This document shows, piece after piece, positions 32,261 through 42,080 of a stretch of DNA of 64,000 nucleotides. The stretch comes from Bradyrhizobium sp. 186 (GTDB lineage: Bacteria > Pseudomonadota > Alphaproteobacteria > Rhizobiales > Xanthobacteraceae), in contig NZ_CP082164.1 of NCBI RefSeq assembly GCF_023101685.1, positions 7,874,001 through 7,938,000 on the forward strand, given 5' to 3'. The position numbers and the translations under genes were made by a program. The notes under the pieces were generated by a model. The model searched no databases. It was not told where the DNA came from and was given only the letters and a program-made list of their open reading frames with translations. The first letter of the stretch is position 1. Each line of letters starts with the position of its first letter.

Positions 32261-33847
32261 TCAATAGCCGAGCGCGCAGCCGTCCTTGCGCGGGTCGGAA
32301 CCGCCGGTCAGCGTACCCTTGTCCCAGTCGATCCAGATCGCCTGGGCGCCGCCGAGCGGGCCGACCACGCTGGTGGTCTTGTGGCCGAGCTTCTTCAGGC
32401 CCTCGACAATATCAGCCGGCACGCTGTCCTCGAGCTGATACTGGCCCTCGTAGTGCAGGCCGCGCGGCATGTCGATCGCCTCCTGCACGTCGCAGCCATA
32501 GTCGAGGATGTTGGTCACGACATGGGCCTGGCCGACCGGCTGATACTGGCCGCCCATCACCGCGAACGGCATCACGGAGCGGCCGCCCTTGGTGAGAAGG
32601 CTCGGCATGATCGTGTGCAGGGGGCGCTTGCCGCCGGCGATGCTGTTCGGGTGGCCCGGCTGGATGCGGAAACCGCCGGCGCGGTTCTGGAGCAGCACGC
32701 CGGTCTTGTTCGAGACGATCGCCGAGCCGAAGGAATGCGCGATCGAATTGATGAACGAGCAGACGTTGCGATCCTTGTCCACGACCGTGATGTAGATGGT
32801 CGAGGGGTTCATCGGCGGCGCGACGTTCGGCAGGTCGAGCATGCCATCCATGCGGATCTTCGCGATGTGCTCGTCGCAGAACTCCTTGGCGAGGATCCTG
32901 GCGACCTCGATCTTCATGTGCTCGGGATCGGCGACATGCAGCTCGCGATGCATGTAGGCGATGCGCGCGGCCTCGGCCTCGAGATGGAAGCGCTCGACAC
33001 TGAGGGGCGCATACTTCGTCAGGTCGAACCGCGACAGGATGTTGAGCATCAACAGCATGGTGAGGCCGGGTCCGTTCGGCGGGCATTGCCAAACGTCATG
33101 GCCCTTGTACATGGTGCCGATCGGCGTGGTCACCTCGGTGGTGTGCGCGGCGAAATCGTCGAGCGTATGCAGGCCGCCGATTCCACGCAGGGTCTCGACC
33201 ATGTCCTCCGCGATCGCACCCTTGTAGAAGGCGTCGCGGCCGTCCTTGGCGATCGCCCGCAGCGTCTTGCCGAGCTCAGCCTGGCGGATGACGTCGCCGG
33301 CCACCGGTGGCTTGCCGTGCGGCAGGAGGTAACGCTCGGTGTTGGTGCCGTTCTTCAGCTTCTCGAACTGGTTCTTCCAGTCGAAGGCGATGCGGGGCGC
33401 GACGACATAGCCTTCCTCAGCTGCCTTGATCGCGGGCTGAAGCAGCCGGTCGAAGCCGAACTTGCCGTGATCGCGCAAAACGGTCGCAAAGGCGTCGATC
33501 ACGCCGGGGATCGAGACCGCGTGCGCCGAGGTCAGCGGCACGGAATTGATCTTGCGCTCCAGATACCAGTCGGCGTTCGCGGCCTTCGGGGCGCGGCCGG
33601 AGCCGTTATAGGCAACGATCTTGCCCTCGCCGCGGGGCTGGATCAGCGCAAAGCAGTCACCGCCGATGCCGGTCGATTGCGGCTCGATCACGCCGAGCAA
33701 CGCCGAGCCCGCCACCGCCGCATCCACCGCCGTGCCGCCCTCGCGCAGCACCTCGATCGCGGCGAAGCTTGCCTGCGGATGCGAGGTCGCGACCATCGCG
33801 TTGGTGGCGTGGACCGTGGACCTGCCGGGAAAATGGAAGTTTCTCAT
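32261..33847 (-). CDS. Gamma-glutamyltransferase family protein
   Basis: 528 residues without an obvious signal peptide. The Ntn-hydrolase fold is recognised from HATNAMVATSHPQASFAAIEVL near the start, GLTMLLMLNILSRF, and GGQYQPVGQAHVVTNILDYG near the end. The processing site/nucleophile is T350 in MNPSTIYITVVDKDRN; in classic enzymes the following residues are TH, here IY, so the usual TTH triad is only partly kept. It may cleave gamma-glutamyl bonds or be one of the related acylases of unknown substrate. The ATG at 33845-33847 is chosen; an in-frame start 53 codons earlier lacks family similarity. Confidence 0.85.
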   Translation of the reverse strand: MRNFHFPGRSTVHATNAMVATSHPQASFAAIEVLREGGTAVDAAVAGSALLGVIEPQSTGIGGDCFALIQPRGEGKIVAYNGSGRAPKAANADWYLERKINSVPLTSAHAVSIPGVIDAFATVLRDHGKFGFDRLLQPAIKAAEEGYVVAPRIAFDWKNQFEKLKNGTNTERYLLPHGKPPVAGDVIRQAELGKTLRAIAKDGRDAFYKGAIAEDMVETLRGIGGLHTLDDFAAHTTEVTTPIGTMYKGHDVWQCPPNGPGLTMLLMLNILSRFDLTKYAPLSVERFHLEAEAARIAYMHRELHVADPEHMKIEVARILAKEFCDEHIAKIRMDGMLDLPNVAPPMNPSTIYITVVDKDRNVCSFINSIAHSFGSAIVSNKTGVLLQNRAGGFRIQPGHPNSIAGGKRPLHTIMPSLLTKGGRSVMPFAVMGGQYQPVGQAHVVTNILDYGCDVQEAIDMPRGLHYEGQYQLEDSVPADIVEGLKKLGHKTTSVVGPLGGAQAIWIDWDKGTLTGGSDPRKDGCALGY

Positions 33848-34046
33848 GCGAATTCTTGCTCTCTTGGGCTCGTAGGCTAAGTCTTTGGGCGCGCGTATCG
33901 CCGTCTCGGAACCGGGCCTAGATGGCACATTCCGGCCCGCTGGGGCAATGCTGGCATACCAGGGAAATGGCTGCCATCCGCTGGGCGTATAGAGCCGAAG
34001 GACCATGCGGGTTTTCTGAGCGCTGGCCGCCTGCTAAACGGGCGCC

Positions 34047-34829
34047 ATGGTCTACAAGGTCGCCGCCTTCTATCAATTCGCCGCCCTGCCCGATTACCGC
34101 GAGCTGCGCGAGCCGCTGCGCGCGTTCTGCGCTCGCCTTGAGCTCAAGGGGAGCGTGCTGCTGGCCCGGGAGGGGATCAACGGCACGATCGCAGGCGCAC
34201 CCGACACGATCGACGCGTTCGCCCACGAGCTCGCGCACGGCGACCTATTCGGCGGCAGGCTCGACAATCTCGAAATGAAGTTCTCGACCAGTGAGGCGAT
34301 GCCGTTCGGCCGGCTCAAGGTGCGGCTGAAGAAGGAGATCGTCACGCTTGGGGACGAGGCCGCCGATCCGACGCGCCGGGTCGGCACCTATGTCGATGCC
34401 GCCGAATGGAACGCGCTGATCGCGGCGCCCGATACGCTGCTGCTCGACACCCGCAACGCCTTCGAAGTGACCATGGGCACGTTCGAGGGCGCGGTCGATC
34501 CCGGCCTCAGGAGCTTTGGCCAGTTCAAGGACTTTGCGGCACAACGGCTCGATCCCGCCAGGCACCGCAGGATCGCGATGTTCTGCACCGGCGGTATCCG
34601 CTGCGAAAAAGCGAGCGCGCATCTGCTCGCGCGCGGCTTTGCAGAGGTCTATCACCTCAAGGGCGGCATTCTCAGATATCTGGAGCAGGTGCCGGAGGCG
34701 CAAAGCCGTTGGCGCGGCGAATGCTTCGTGTTCGACGAGCGCGTGGCGCTCGGCCATGGCTTGCTCGAACATGGCCTGCGCGAACATGGCTTGCGCGAAC
34801 GGGACAAGGACGCAACACGTGACGAATGA
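34047..34829 (+). CDS. trhO: tRNA uridine(34) hydroxylase TrhO (rhodanese-like)
   Basis: 260 residues. TrhO (YceA/UPF0176) uses oxygen to make 5-hydroxyuridine at the wobble position of tRNAs. The N-terminal half has VYKVAAFYQFAALPDYRELR and LLAREGINGTIAG. The rhodanese half has DTLLLDTRNAFEVTMGTFEGA and the active Cys loop FCTGGIRCEKASAHLL. The C-terminus carries a tandem GLLEHGLREHGLRE repeat absent from typical members. The stop overlaps the start of the SlyX gene by 11 bases. Confidence 0.92.
   Translation: MVYKVAAFYQFAALPDYRELREPLRAFCARLELKGSVLLAREGINGTIAGAPDTIDAFAHELAHGDLFGGRLDNLEMKFSTSEAMPFGRLKVRLKKEIVTLGDEAADPTRRVGTYVDAAEWNALIAAPDTLLLDTRNAFEVTMGTFEGAVDPGLRSFGQFKDFAAQRLDPARHRRIAMFCTGGIRCEKASAHLLARGFAEVYHLKGGILRYLEQVPEAQSRWRGECFVFDERVALGHGLLEHGLREHGLRERDKDATRDE
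34755..34799 (+). repeat. Three 15-bp tandem repeats in the trhO 3' end
   Basis: CATGGCTTGCTCGAA, CATGGCCTGCGCGAA, CATGGCTTGCGCGAA. The unit keeps the frame and encodes HGLLE/HGLRE, so copy number can change without a frameshift. Confidence 0.9.
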
Positions 34830-35037
34830 GATCAAGACGCTCAGCGAGCGCATCGACACGCTGGAGGCGCGGCTGGCCTATCAGGACGATACCATCGAGA
34901 CGCTGAACCAGACCATCACCGCGCAATGGAAGCAGATCGACGCGCTGACGCGGCAGCTCGTGCAACTCGGTGAACGGCTTCAGGAGGCCGAGGCGAATGC
35001 GCCCGGCGCCGCCAACGAGCGCCCGCCGCACTATTGA
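34819..35037 (+). CDS. slyX: SlyX-family coiled-coil protein
   Basis: 72 residues from a GTG (34819-34821) with AAGGA eight bases before it; no in-frame ATG exists. SlyX-like heptads are clear: LSERIDTLEARLAYQDDTIE, then LNQTITAQWKQIDALTRQL. A coiled coil with a Pro-rich end (ERPPHY). SlyX proteins have no firm biochemical role. It overlaps the trhO end by 11 bases and is probably translated from the same message. Confidence 0.85.
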   Translation: MTNEIKTLSERIDTLEARLAYQDDTIETLNQTITAQWKQIDALTRQLVQLGERLQEAEANAPGAANERPPHY

Positions 35038-35046
35038 AGCGATACG

Positions 35047-36951
35047 CTAAAATCCTGACGCCTTCGGCAGCAGGCTGGTCACCTCGCCCGACATCATCAG
35101 GCGGTCGCGCCCGGCCTGCTTCGCGATGTAGAGCGCCTGATCGGCAGCCTCGATGAGCGACCCGACTCCTGCCGTGCGTTCCAGCGCCGGCCGGCAGGCC
35201 GCGCCGCCAAGCGAAGCCGTGACATAGCCCGCCGCGTGATTTGAGGTGTGGACGAGGCCGGCCTCGCGGATCGCCCGGCGGATCCGCTCGCCAATGCTCG
35301 CGCAACCCGCGGCATCGGTGTTCGGCAGCAGCATGGCGAATTCCTCGCCGCCGTAGCGCGCAGCCAGATCGCCGCCGCGCTGCATCTCGGCTGCGATGAT
35401 CTTGGCGATCACGCGCAGGCAGGCGTCGCCCGCGGGATGGCCGTATTCGTCGTTGTAGGCCTTGAAGTGATCGACGTCGATCATCAGCAAAGCGAGGCTC
35501 GAGCGGTCGCGATAGGCGCGCGCCCATTCCTCCTTCAGGCGCTCGTCGAGGCGGCGGCGATTGGCAAGCCCGGTGAGGCTGTCTTCGATCGCGAGCGTCT
35601 CGAGCCTGGTCTCCAGCTTCTTCTGCTCGGTGATGTCGCGCGAGATTGCGACCACGCCGTCGACGTTGCCATTGTCCTTGCGCGTCACGCGCATGGTCGA
35701 TTCGAGCCAGACTTCGCCATTCTGCCGGTGCGCGTTACGGTAGGTGACGCGCGCCTCCTCCGTGTCGCCGCGCTTCATGGCGTCGACGATCGACTGGACG
35801 TGCGGCAGATCATCCGGGTTGACGCCTGCGAGCGCGAGCGTCCCGATCATTTGATTGGCGCGCCAGCCGACGACGCGGACCGACGAGGGCGAGACATAGC
35901 GCAGCCGTTCGTCGAGCCCGATGCGGGTCACCATGTCGCTGGAGCCCTCGGCAAGCAGGCGGAAATGGGCTTCCTTCTCGACCAGCGCGGCCGCCATGCG
36001 CTGGCCCCGCTGCAACTGATGCACCAGCACGGACCCGATGATTGCGATCAGAATGACCAGCGCGAGCACGTAGAGCATGCGGGAGATCGCCGCCGCGCGC
36101 CAGGGCGCGAGCAGTTCTTCCTTGTCGACGGTGGCAAGCAGGAGCAGCGGGTAGCGGACGCTGCGCTTGAAAAAGCTGACGCGCTCGGCGCCATCCAGCA
36201 GCGACTTGAAATGATAGGCTCCGCCGGCACGTTGCAGGCTCGCATCGCGGAATAGCGGCGTGTCGGCGACGCTGCGCCCGACGAATTTGTCGTTGCTCGG
36301 GTTGCGGGCGATGATCATGCCGTCGCCGTGCACGAGCGCCAGCGAGCTGTTGCGGCCGATCTCGAACTGCTCATAGAAATGGGAGAGATAGCTGGCGCTG
36401 ATGGTCGCGAGCACGACGCCGCCGAAACTGCCGTCCTGCTTGTTAAAGCGGCGCGACAGGGTGACGACCCACTGACCGTCCAGCAGGCTCTTCACGGGGC
36501 GACCGATATAGGCCTCGCGCTTCGGCGCGAGCTGGTGATGACGGAAAAACGCGTCGTCGCTGAACGTCGATCCGATCGTCCCCGGCGAGGTCAGCCAATT
36601 GCCCTGATCGTCGATGATGGCAAGGCTGTGGACGCGATCCATCGACTTCTTGCGTACCTCCAGGAGGTTTCTGAGCTTCGCGATCGTGGTGGGGTCGGCA
36701 CCGTCCATCTCCAGCCGGCTGACAACGCCGACGACACCGGAATCCAAGAGGTCGAGGCTGTCCTCGGCGTGCTGCGTCAGCGACCGGGCGACGTTCGCCA
36801 TCTCCGTCTCGGCGCCCTTGAGGACCGCGTCGCGCGCCGCCCACTCACGCCAACCACTGACGCCGAGGATCGTCGCGCAGGTCAGCACGACGAACGCCGC
36901 CGCACGTAACGGCAGGCGGCTCCAACTGGCTCTCTGAGAGGCGACGTTCAT
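35047..36951 (-). CDS. Membrane diguanylate cyclase with Cache and PAS domains
   Basis: 634 residues. A membrane helix near residues 16-33 and another near 290-308 (MLYVLALVILIAIIGSVLV) bracket a periplasmic double-Cache sensor. A PAS domain lies at about 330-450 (ending VVAISRDITEQKK). The GGDEF domain has IDVDHFKAYNDEYGHPAGD and an intact RYGGEEFAMLLP. An RxxD (RGGD) five residues before GGEEF is the inhibitory c-di-GMP site. So it should make c-di-GMP with product feedback, controlled by an outside signal. It is convergent with slyX; the ATG at 36949-36951 has an AGAGAG-like site. Confidence 0.92.
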   Translation of the reverse strand: MNVASQRASWSRLPLRAAAFVVLTCATILGVSGWREWAARDAVLKGAETEMANVARSLTQHAEDSLDLLDSGVVGVVSRLEMDGADPTTIAKLRNLLEVRKKSMDRVHSLAIIDDQGNWLTSPGTIGSTFSDDAFFRHHQLAPKREAYIGRPVKSLLDGQWVVTLSRRFNKQDGSFGGVVLATISASYLSHFYEQFEIGRNSSLALVHGDGMIIARNPSNDKFVGRSVADTPLFRDASLQRAGGAYHFKSLLDGAERVSFFKRSVRYPLLLLATVDKEELLAPWRAAAISRMLYVLALVILIAIIGSVLVHQLQRGQRMAAALVEKEAHFRLLAEGSSDMVTRIGLDERLRYVSPSSVRVVGWRANQMIGTLALAGVNPDDLPHVQSIVDAMKRGDTEEARVTYRNAHRQNGEVWLESTMRVTRKDNGNVDGVVAISRDITEQKKLETRLETLAIEDSLTGLANRRRLDERLKEEWARAYRDRSSLALLMIDVDHFKAYNDEYGHPAGDACLRVIAKIIAAEMQRGGDLAARYGGEEFAMLLPNTDAAGCASIGERIRRAIREAGLVHTSNHAAGYVTASLGGAACRPALERTAGVGSLIEAADQALYIAKQAGRDRLMMSGEVTSLLPKASGF

Positions 36952-37122
36952 GCGACAGGAATCTCCGATCGCCGGAACTTCCGCCGCTTCTGTTATTCAA
37001 CCTTGAAACGCCTGCGGAGATTCGCAAGCATAAGCGGGATTTCCCGTACTCCTACGGAGGAGAGCGTCCGCAGATCGCTAACGATGCGTTATCAAACCTA
37101 TCGGGAATCGGCGCGCCTGGCC

Positions 37123-37422
<300 letters not shown>

Positions 37423-37453
37423 TCAGGAACCTCAATCTGCATCAGGACAGTTC

Positions 37454-38488
37454 GTGCCCCAGTCTGCGACGAAACCTTTCATCGACGTGCTCTCCGGCCG
37501 GCGGCAAACCACCCCGCCAGTATGGATGATGCGGCAAGCCGGCCGCTATCTGCCCGAATATCGCGAGTTGCGCGCCAAGGCCGGGGGCTTCCTCGATCTC
37601 TGCTTCACACCGGAACTCGCGGCCGAAGTGACGCTGCAACCGATCCGACGGTTCGGCTTTGATGCGGCGATCATCTTCTCGGACATCCTCGTGATCCCCT
37701 ACGCGCTCGGCCGCTCCGTGCGCTTCGAGGTCGGCGAAGGTCCGCGGCTTGAGCCGCTGGATGATCCCGGCAAGGTCGCCACGCTGGCGCCCCACGCCGA
37801 TTTCGGCAAGCTCGAACCGGTGTTCGAGGCGCTGCGGATCGTGCGGGGCACGCTCGATCCCAAGATCGCGCTGATCGGCTTCTGCGGCGCGCCGTGGACG
37901 GTGGCGACCTACATGGTCGCAGGCCAGGGCACGCCGGATCAGGCGCCGGCGCGGATGATGGCCTATCGGCACCCGGAAGCGTTCGCGAAAATCATCGACG
38001 TGCTGGTCGAGAATTCGATTCAGTATCTGCTGGCGCAACTCGCGGCCGGCGCCGACGCCTTGCAGATCTTCGACACTTGGGCCGGCGTGCTGCCGCCGGC
38101 CGAGTTCGCACGCTGGTCGGTCGAGCCGACGCGGCGCATCGTCGAGGGTGTGCGCGCGAAGGTACCGGACGCAAAAATCATCGGGTTTCCCCGCGGCGCC
38201 GGCGCGCAATTGCCTGATTATGTCGAGGCGACCGGCGTGAACGCGGTCAGCATCGACTGGACCGCGGAGCCGTCCTTCATCCGCGAGCGCGTACAGACGC
38301 GCGTCGCGGTGCAGGGCAATCTGGATCCGCTGGTGCTGATCACCGGCGGCGCCGCGCTCGACCGCGCGGTCGACAACGTGCTGGCGAACTTCGCCCAAGG
38401 CCGCCTGATCTTCAATCTCGGCCACGGCATCCAGCCGGAAACGCCGATCGCCCATGTCGATCAAATGCTGAAGCGCGTGCGAGGGTGA
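37454..38488 (+). CDS. hemE: Uroporphyrinogen decarboxylase
   Basis: 344 residues, the usual length. The GTG start (37454-37456) has AGGAC before it; the protein then begins [20 protein letters not shown]. The signature [19 protein letters not shown] holds the substrate-contacting Arg residues, and [11 protein letters not shown] has the essential Asp. [13 protein letters not shown] and IGFPRGAG follow. It removes four acetate carboxyls from uroporphyrinogen III in heme biosynthesis. It faces the hemC gene, and a palindromic repeat lies between the two. Confidence 0.95.
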   Translation: MPQSATKPFIDVLSGRRQTTPPVWMMRQAGRYLPEYRELRAKAGGFLDLCFTPELAAEVTLQPIRRFGFDAAIIFSDILVIPYALGRSVRFEVGEGPRLEPLDDPGKVATLAPHADFGKLEPVFEALRIVRGTLDPKIALIGFCGAPWTVATYMVAGQGTPDQAPARMMAYRHPEAFAKIIDVLVENSIQYLLAQLAAGADALQIFDTWAGVLPPAEFARWSVEPTRRIVEGVRAKVPDAKIIGFPRGAGAQLPDYVEATGVNAVSIDWTAEPSFIRERVQTRVAVQGNLDPLVLITGGAALDRAVDNVLANFAQGRLIFNLGHGIQPETPIAHVDQMLKRVRG

Positions 38489-38521
38489 AGGCGGGCGCTT
38501 GGGGCGCGGAAGCCTCCACAT

Positions 38522-38607
38522 CGTCATGGCCGGGCTTGTCCCGGCCATCCACGCCTCACTACGCGGTACGAAGAACGTGGGTGCCCGGGACAAGCCCGGG
38601 CATGACG
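38522..38607. repeat. CGTCATGGCCGGGCTTG palindromic repeat, copy A
   Basis: Left arm CGTCATGGCCGGGCTTGTCC, right arm GGACAAGCCCGGGCATGACG. Related copies are at 48049-48138 and 53919-54005. It lies between the convergent hemE and hemC genes and could end both transcripts. Confidence 0.8.
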
Positions 38608-38777
38608 ACCTTCAGGGGGTGGAAAAACAAAAAACGCGAAAACAACCCCATGCAAAGTAGAAATCATTGAGGAATTTCGTCTGGCATGGCGCGAGCCGTG
38701 CAGCGCAGGACGTTTGACATGTCGGGCAAAACAGGCGCACGATTCCATGATCGCGCCGATGTGCCCTCGCGGCGGGC

Positions 38778-39758
38778 TTACCCTGGCCGGCTGCGCTCGA
38801 TGATCTCCGCCGCACCTTTCGCCAGCAGCTCGAGCCCGACGGCACGGCCAAGCTCGCGCGGGCGGTTCGCGGGACCGGCGCCTGAGGCCTCGATGATGGT
38901 GTTGCCGGAGAGGTCGAGCACGGATGCGCTAAGCGACATCTGATCGCCTGCGATGGTCGAGAACCCTGCGATCGGCGAATTGCAGTGGCCGTTGAGCACC
39001 CACAGCACCTCGCGCTCGGCGTCGGCAGAGGCATGCGCGGCGGGGTCGTCGATCGATGCGAGGATGCTTCGGGTCTGCCAATCCTGCGCCGCGCATTCAA
39101 CCGCGACGATGCCCTGCCCTGCCGCGGGCAGCATCTCCGCAGCGGTGAACTCGTAGGCGACGCGATGCGAAAGGCCGACGCGATCGAGACCCGAACGCGC
39201 CATGATCAACGCGTCCGCCGGTCCGACGGCGCCGCCGTCCGGCAGGCGCTGTTTCTCGCCATTGTCGAGCTTTCGGACGCGCGTGTCGGCGGCACCGCGG
39301 AAATGGATGACCTCGACATCCGGAAACAATCGCCGCGCATAGGCCGCGCGCCGCACGGCATTGGTGCCGATCTTGAAACCCTTGCCGCGCGACTGGCGCA
39401 GCGCTTCCAGCGTTACGCCGTCGCGCAGCACCAGCGCATCGCTCGCCGGATCGCGCGACAGCGTAGCGCCGATGACGAGACCCGGCGTGTCCTCGTTGCC
39501 CGGCATGTCCTTCAGCGAATGCATCGCCGCCTGTAGCTCGCCCGACAGCACGGCGGCGCGGATCTGCGCCACGAAAGCGCCGCCCTTGCCGCCATGCGGC
39601 AGGAGCTTGCTGGTCTGGTCGAGATCGCCCGTGGTGTCGAACTTGACGATCTCGACCTCGATATCGGGCACGGCGGCGGTCAGGCGGCGCGCGATCTCTT
39701 CCGTCTGTGCCAGCGCCATCGCGCTCTTGCGCGTGCCGATCCGTAGTCGAATAGCCAA
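38778..39758 (-). CDS. hemC: Hydroxymethylbilane synthase (porphobilinogen deaminase)
   Basis: 326 residues if translated from TTG 39756-39758, which has AAAGGATAAG before it and starts just at LAIRLRIGTRKSAMALAQTE; an ATG at 39797 lies inside a palindromic repeat. Motifs: EIVKFDTTGDLD, AAMHSLKDMPG, GTNAVRRAAYARRLFPD (Arg residues binding substrate) and the dipyrromethane cofactor Cys (about residue 259) in LNGHCNSPIAGF. It joins four porphobilinogens in heme synthesis. Confidence 0.94.
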   Translation of the reverse strand: MAIRLRIGTRKSAMALAQTEEIARRLTAAVPDIEVEIVKFDTTGDLDQTSKLLPHGGKGGAFVAQIRAAVLSGELQAAMHSLKDMPGNEDTPGLVIGATLSRDPASDALVLRDGVTLEALRQSRGKGFKIGTNAVRRAAYARRLFPDVEVIHFRGAADTRVRKLDNGEKQRLPDGGAVGPADALIMARSGLDRVGLSHRVAYEFTAAEMLPAAGQGIVAVECAAQDWQTRSILASIDDPAAHASADAEREVLWVLNGHCNSPIAGFSTIAGDQMSLSASVLDLSGNTIIEASGAGPANRPRELGRAVGLELLAKGAAEIIERSRPG

Positions 39759-39789
39759 GCCCTTATCCTTTCGAAGCGCGTTGTTCTCT

Positions 39790-39861
39790 TTGAGCATGAT
39801 CCTATCGGAAAACCGGTTCCCACTTTGCGCCAACGCGGCCGTTCGGGTCCGGATCATGCTC
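39790..39861. repeat. GAGCATG/CATGCTC palindrome, copy 2
   Basis: TTGAGCATGATCC... at one end and GGATCATGCTC at the other, with TCGGAAAACCGG inside. Related to the copy at 13602-13652. It occupies the hemC leader and touches the GMC stop codon. Confidence 0.7.
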
Positions 39862-41486
39862 TACCGCGCATCCTCCAATATCATGTCGGAGGCCTTTTCG
39901 GCGATCATGATGATCGGCGCGTTGGTGTTCCCCGACACGAGATCGGGCATGATCGAGCCGTCGACGACGCGCAGGCCCTCGAGCCCCCTCACCTTCAGCC
40001 GCTGGTCGACGACCGCGAGCGCGTCGTTGCCCATACGGCAGGTCGAGGTCGGATGGTAGATGGTGCTGCCGCGCTCACGGCAGTAATCCAGCAGCTCCGC
40101 ATCCGTGGAAACCTTCGCACCGGGATCGACCTCGTCGACCACGAACGGCTTCATCGCCGGCGCGTTCAGGAACTTGCGCAGGATCTTGAGGCCTTCGACA
40201 TTGGTGGTGCGATCGGTCTCGGTGGACATGTAGTTGATGCGGATTTCCGGCGGCACCGTCGGGTCTGCGCTCTTGATGCGCAGGCTGCCGCGGCTCTCGG
40301 GACGGAGCTGGCACACCGAGGCGGTGAAGCCGGAAAAATCATGCAGCTTCTCGCCCATCTTGTCGGTCGAGAACGGCAGGAAGTGGACCTGGATGTCCGG
40401 CGAGGCGAGCCGCGGGCTGGTCTTGAAGAACGCGCCGGCTGTGCCGGCCGCGATGGTCAGCCAACCTTTCCGGAACAGCGCATAGCGTGCGCCTGCCATC
40501 GTGCGGCGGAGCGGGTGATTGATGGTGTCATTCAGCGTGATCTTCTGCGAGCAGCGCATCACGATGCGGACCTGCATATGGTCCTGCAGATCGTGGCCGA
40601 CACCTTTCGCGTCCAGCACGACATCGATGCCATGTTTGCGCAAGAGATCGGCGGGGCCGACGCCGGAGAGCTGAAGAAGCTGCGGCGAGTTGTAGGCGCC
40701 GCTCGACAACACGACTTCCCTGCGCGCGCGGGCGCGGCGCACGGTAGCGCCTTGCCGGTATTCGACGCCGACCGCGCGGCGGCCCTCGAAGAGGACGCGC
40801 TGACCAAGCGCGGAGGTTTCGATCTTGAGATTACCGCGGGTCTTCGCCGGACCGAGATAGGCCACCGATGTCGAGGCGCGGCGGCCGTTGCGCGTCGTGG
40901 TCTGGAACAGGCCGACGCCTTCCTGCGTGGCGCCGTTGAAGTCGGGATTGTAGGGCAAGCCGGTCTCGACCGCGGCATCGATGAAGGCCTTCGACAGCGG
41001 GTCGGTCACGACCATGTTGGATACCGGCAGCGGGCCGTCGCTGCCGTGGTACTGGTCGGCGCCGCGCGACTGGTTCTCCGCCTTCTTGAAATAGGGCAGC
41101 ACGTCGTCATAGCCCCAGCCGGTGTTGCCGAGCTGGCGCCAGCGGTCATAGTCCTCGTGCTGTCCGCGGACATAGAGCAGGCCGTTGATCGAGCTCGATC
41201 CGCCCAGCGTCTTGCCGCGCGGCTGGAACACCTGACGTCCCTTGAGCTCGGGCTCCGGCTCGGTCTGGTACATCCAGTTGACGGTCTTCTCCTTGAACAG
41301 TTTTCCGTAGCCGAGCGGCACGTGGATCCAGATGTTGGAATCCTTCGGGCCGGCCTCGAGCAACAGGACGCTGTGCTTGCCGTTCGCGGACAGCCGGTTA
41401 GCGAGCACGCAGCCGGCGGAGCCGGCGCCGACGATGATGTAGTCGAATTCGGGATCGGACGGCACGAGGGAGGGGTTTGCGGTCAT
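39861..41486 (-). CDS. GMC-family FAD oxidoreductase (choline/alcohol dehydrogenase-like)
   Basis: 541 residues from ATG 41484-41486. The Rossmann FAD motif is at the N-terminus (DYIIVGAGSAGCVLANRLS) and the GMC signature 1 is GKTLGGSSSINGLLYVRGQ. Signature 2 is GAYNSPQLLQLSGVGPADLL. The C-terminal active site has STIYHPTSTCRMG (His) and the NTNAPIIMIAEKASDMI end with an Asn in the usual position of the second catalytic residue. It is close to AlkJ and BetA. It oxidises an alcohol; whether choline or a longer alcohol cannot be said. Confidence 0.9.
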   Translation of the reverse strand: MTANPSLVPSDPEFDYIIVGAGSAGCVLANRLSANGKHSVLLLEAGPKDSNIWIHVPLGYGKLFKEKTVNWMYQTEPEPELKGRQVFQPRGKTLGGSSSINGLLYVRGQHEDYDRWRQLGNTGWGYDDVLPYFKKAENQSRGADQYHGSDGPLPVSNMVVTDPLSKAFIDAAVETGLPYNPDFNGATQEGVGLFQTTTRNGRRASTSVAYLGPAKTRGNLKIETSALGQRVLFEGRRAVGVEYRQGATVRRARARREVVLSSGAYNSPQLLQLSGVGPADLLRKHGIDVVLDAKGVGHDLQDHMQVRIVMRCSQKITLNDTINHPLRRTMAGARYALFRKGWLTIAAGTAGAFFKTSPRLASPDIQVHFLPFSTDKMGEKLHDFSGFTASVCQLRPESRGSLRIKSADPTVPPEIRINYMSTETDRTTNVEGLKILRKFLNAPAMKPFVVDEVDPGAKVSTDAELLDYCRERGSTIYHPTSTCRMGNDALAVVDQRLKVRGLEGLRVVDGSIMPDLVSGNTNAPIIMIAEKASDMILEDAR

Positions 41487-41495
41487 AGTTTGCCA

Positions 41496-41545
41496 GGGCC
41501 TGTACTCATAAACGTGACATGTCTGCTTCCAAGGGTGAAGCAGAC
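41496..41545. repeat. Dispersed non-coding repeat, copy 1 (GGGCCTGTACTCATAAAC)
   Basis: The 18-bp core 41496-41513 is identical to 50334-50351. After it, TCTGCTTCCAAGGGTGAAGC is clearly related to the second copy's GGCTTCGGAGGGTAAAGC. This may be the end of a degraded mobile element. Confidence 0.55.
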
Positions 41546-42080
41546 TTAAGCGGACTATTCCAGCCATTTCGCTTTTCGACCCAAAAGAGACATCGGTCGC
41601 CCGAAGCTCGTCAAGGAGCTTCGGTCGACTTGAGCGTGCGTTTCTCCTAGTGGCGCGACGGTGAAGTTCGGCTTGGCTCCTGAATGGTCTGCTGATCGGG
41701 GCAAACGGACGTGACAAGGCTTGCGCCAAACCGGCACTCCCGGCCGCGCGTTGCAAGAGGTTTCGTCAACCTGGCAGATGCGGTCTTGCATCAATGTATC
41801 CGGCCTCTGATTGGAGCGTGTTGTGCTCCGGGCCATCATGGATATCAGCGCGCATTCGAGCTAATTAGCGGACAGGCCTCGAAGGGGCCATTCGGGTCAC
41901 CAGTGTTCGCATGCGCCGGGAAGACCGATTCTCCATCGTCGTCTCATCCTCTCGCAGACCTCGGCGGGTAAGGGATGTTGGTTACGTCATCGATAGCTCC
42001 TCACTTCGCACTGTTCCTTTGTTCGTGCCTGGCGGTCGTTCCTTCGTCCCGGCCTGCGCGCGCAGACGCGCCGCGCGCAA
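41546..42080. other. Intergenic region without a supported gene
   Basis: About 535 bp between the GMC gene leader and the IS110 flank. It has short low-quality frames only. It contains decayed repeat-like sequence (GCTTTTCGACCCAAAAGAG) and probably the outer edge of the insertion element, which cannot be placed. Confidence 0.4.

Noticed and set aside
32156..33880. A 574-codon plus-strand frame
   Set aside because: Antisense to the gamma-glutamyltransferase gene; composition of a shadow frame.
34755..34799. Tandem repeats as a CRISPR-like array
   Set aside because: The 15-bp units are contiguous with no spacers and lie in-frame in trhO.
39797..39857. Longer hemC starting at ATG 39797 or 39857
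   Set aside because: These starts lie in a palindromic repeat and add residues unlike any HemC.
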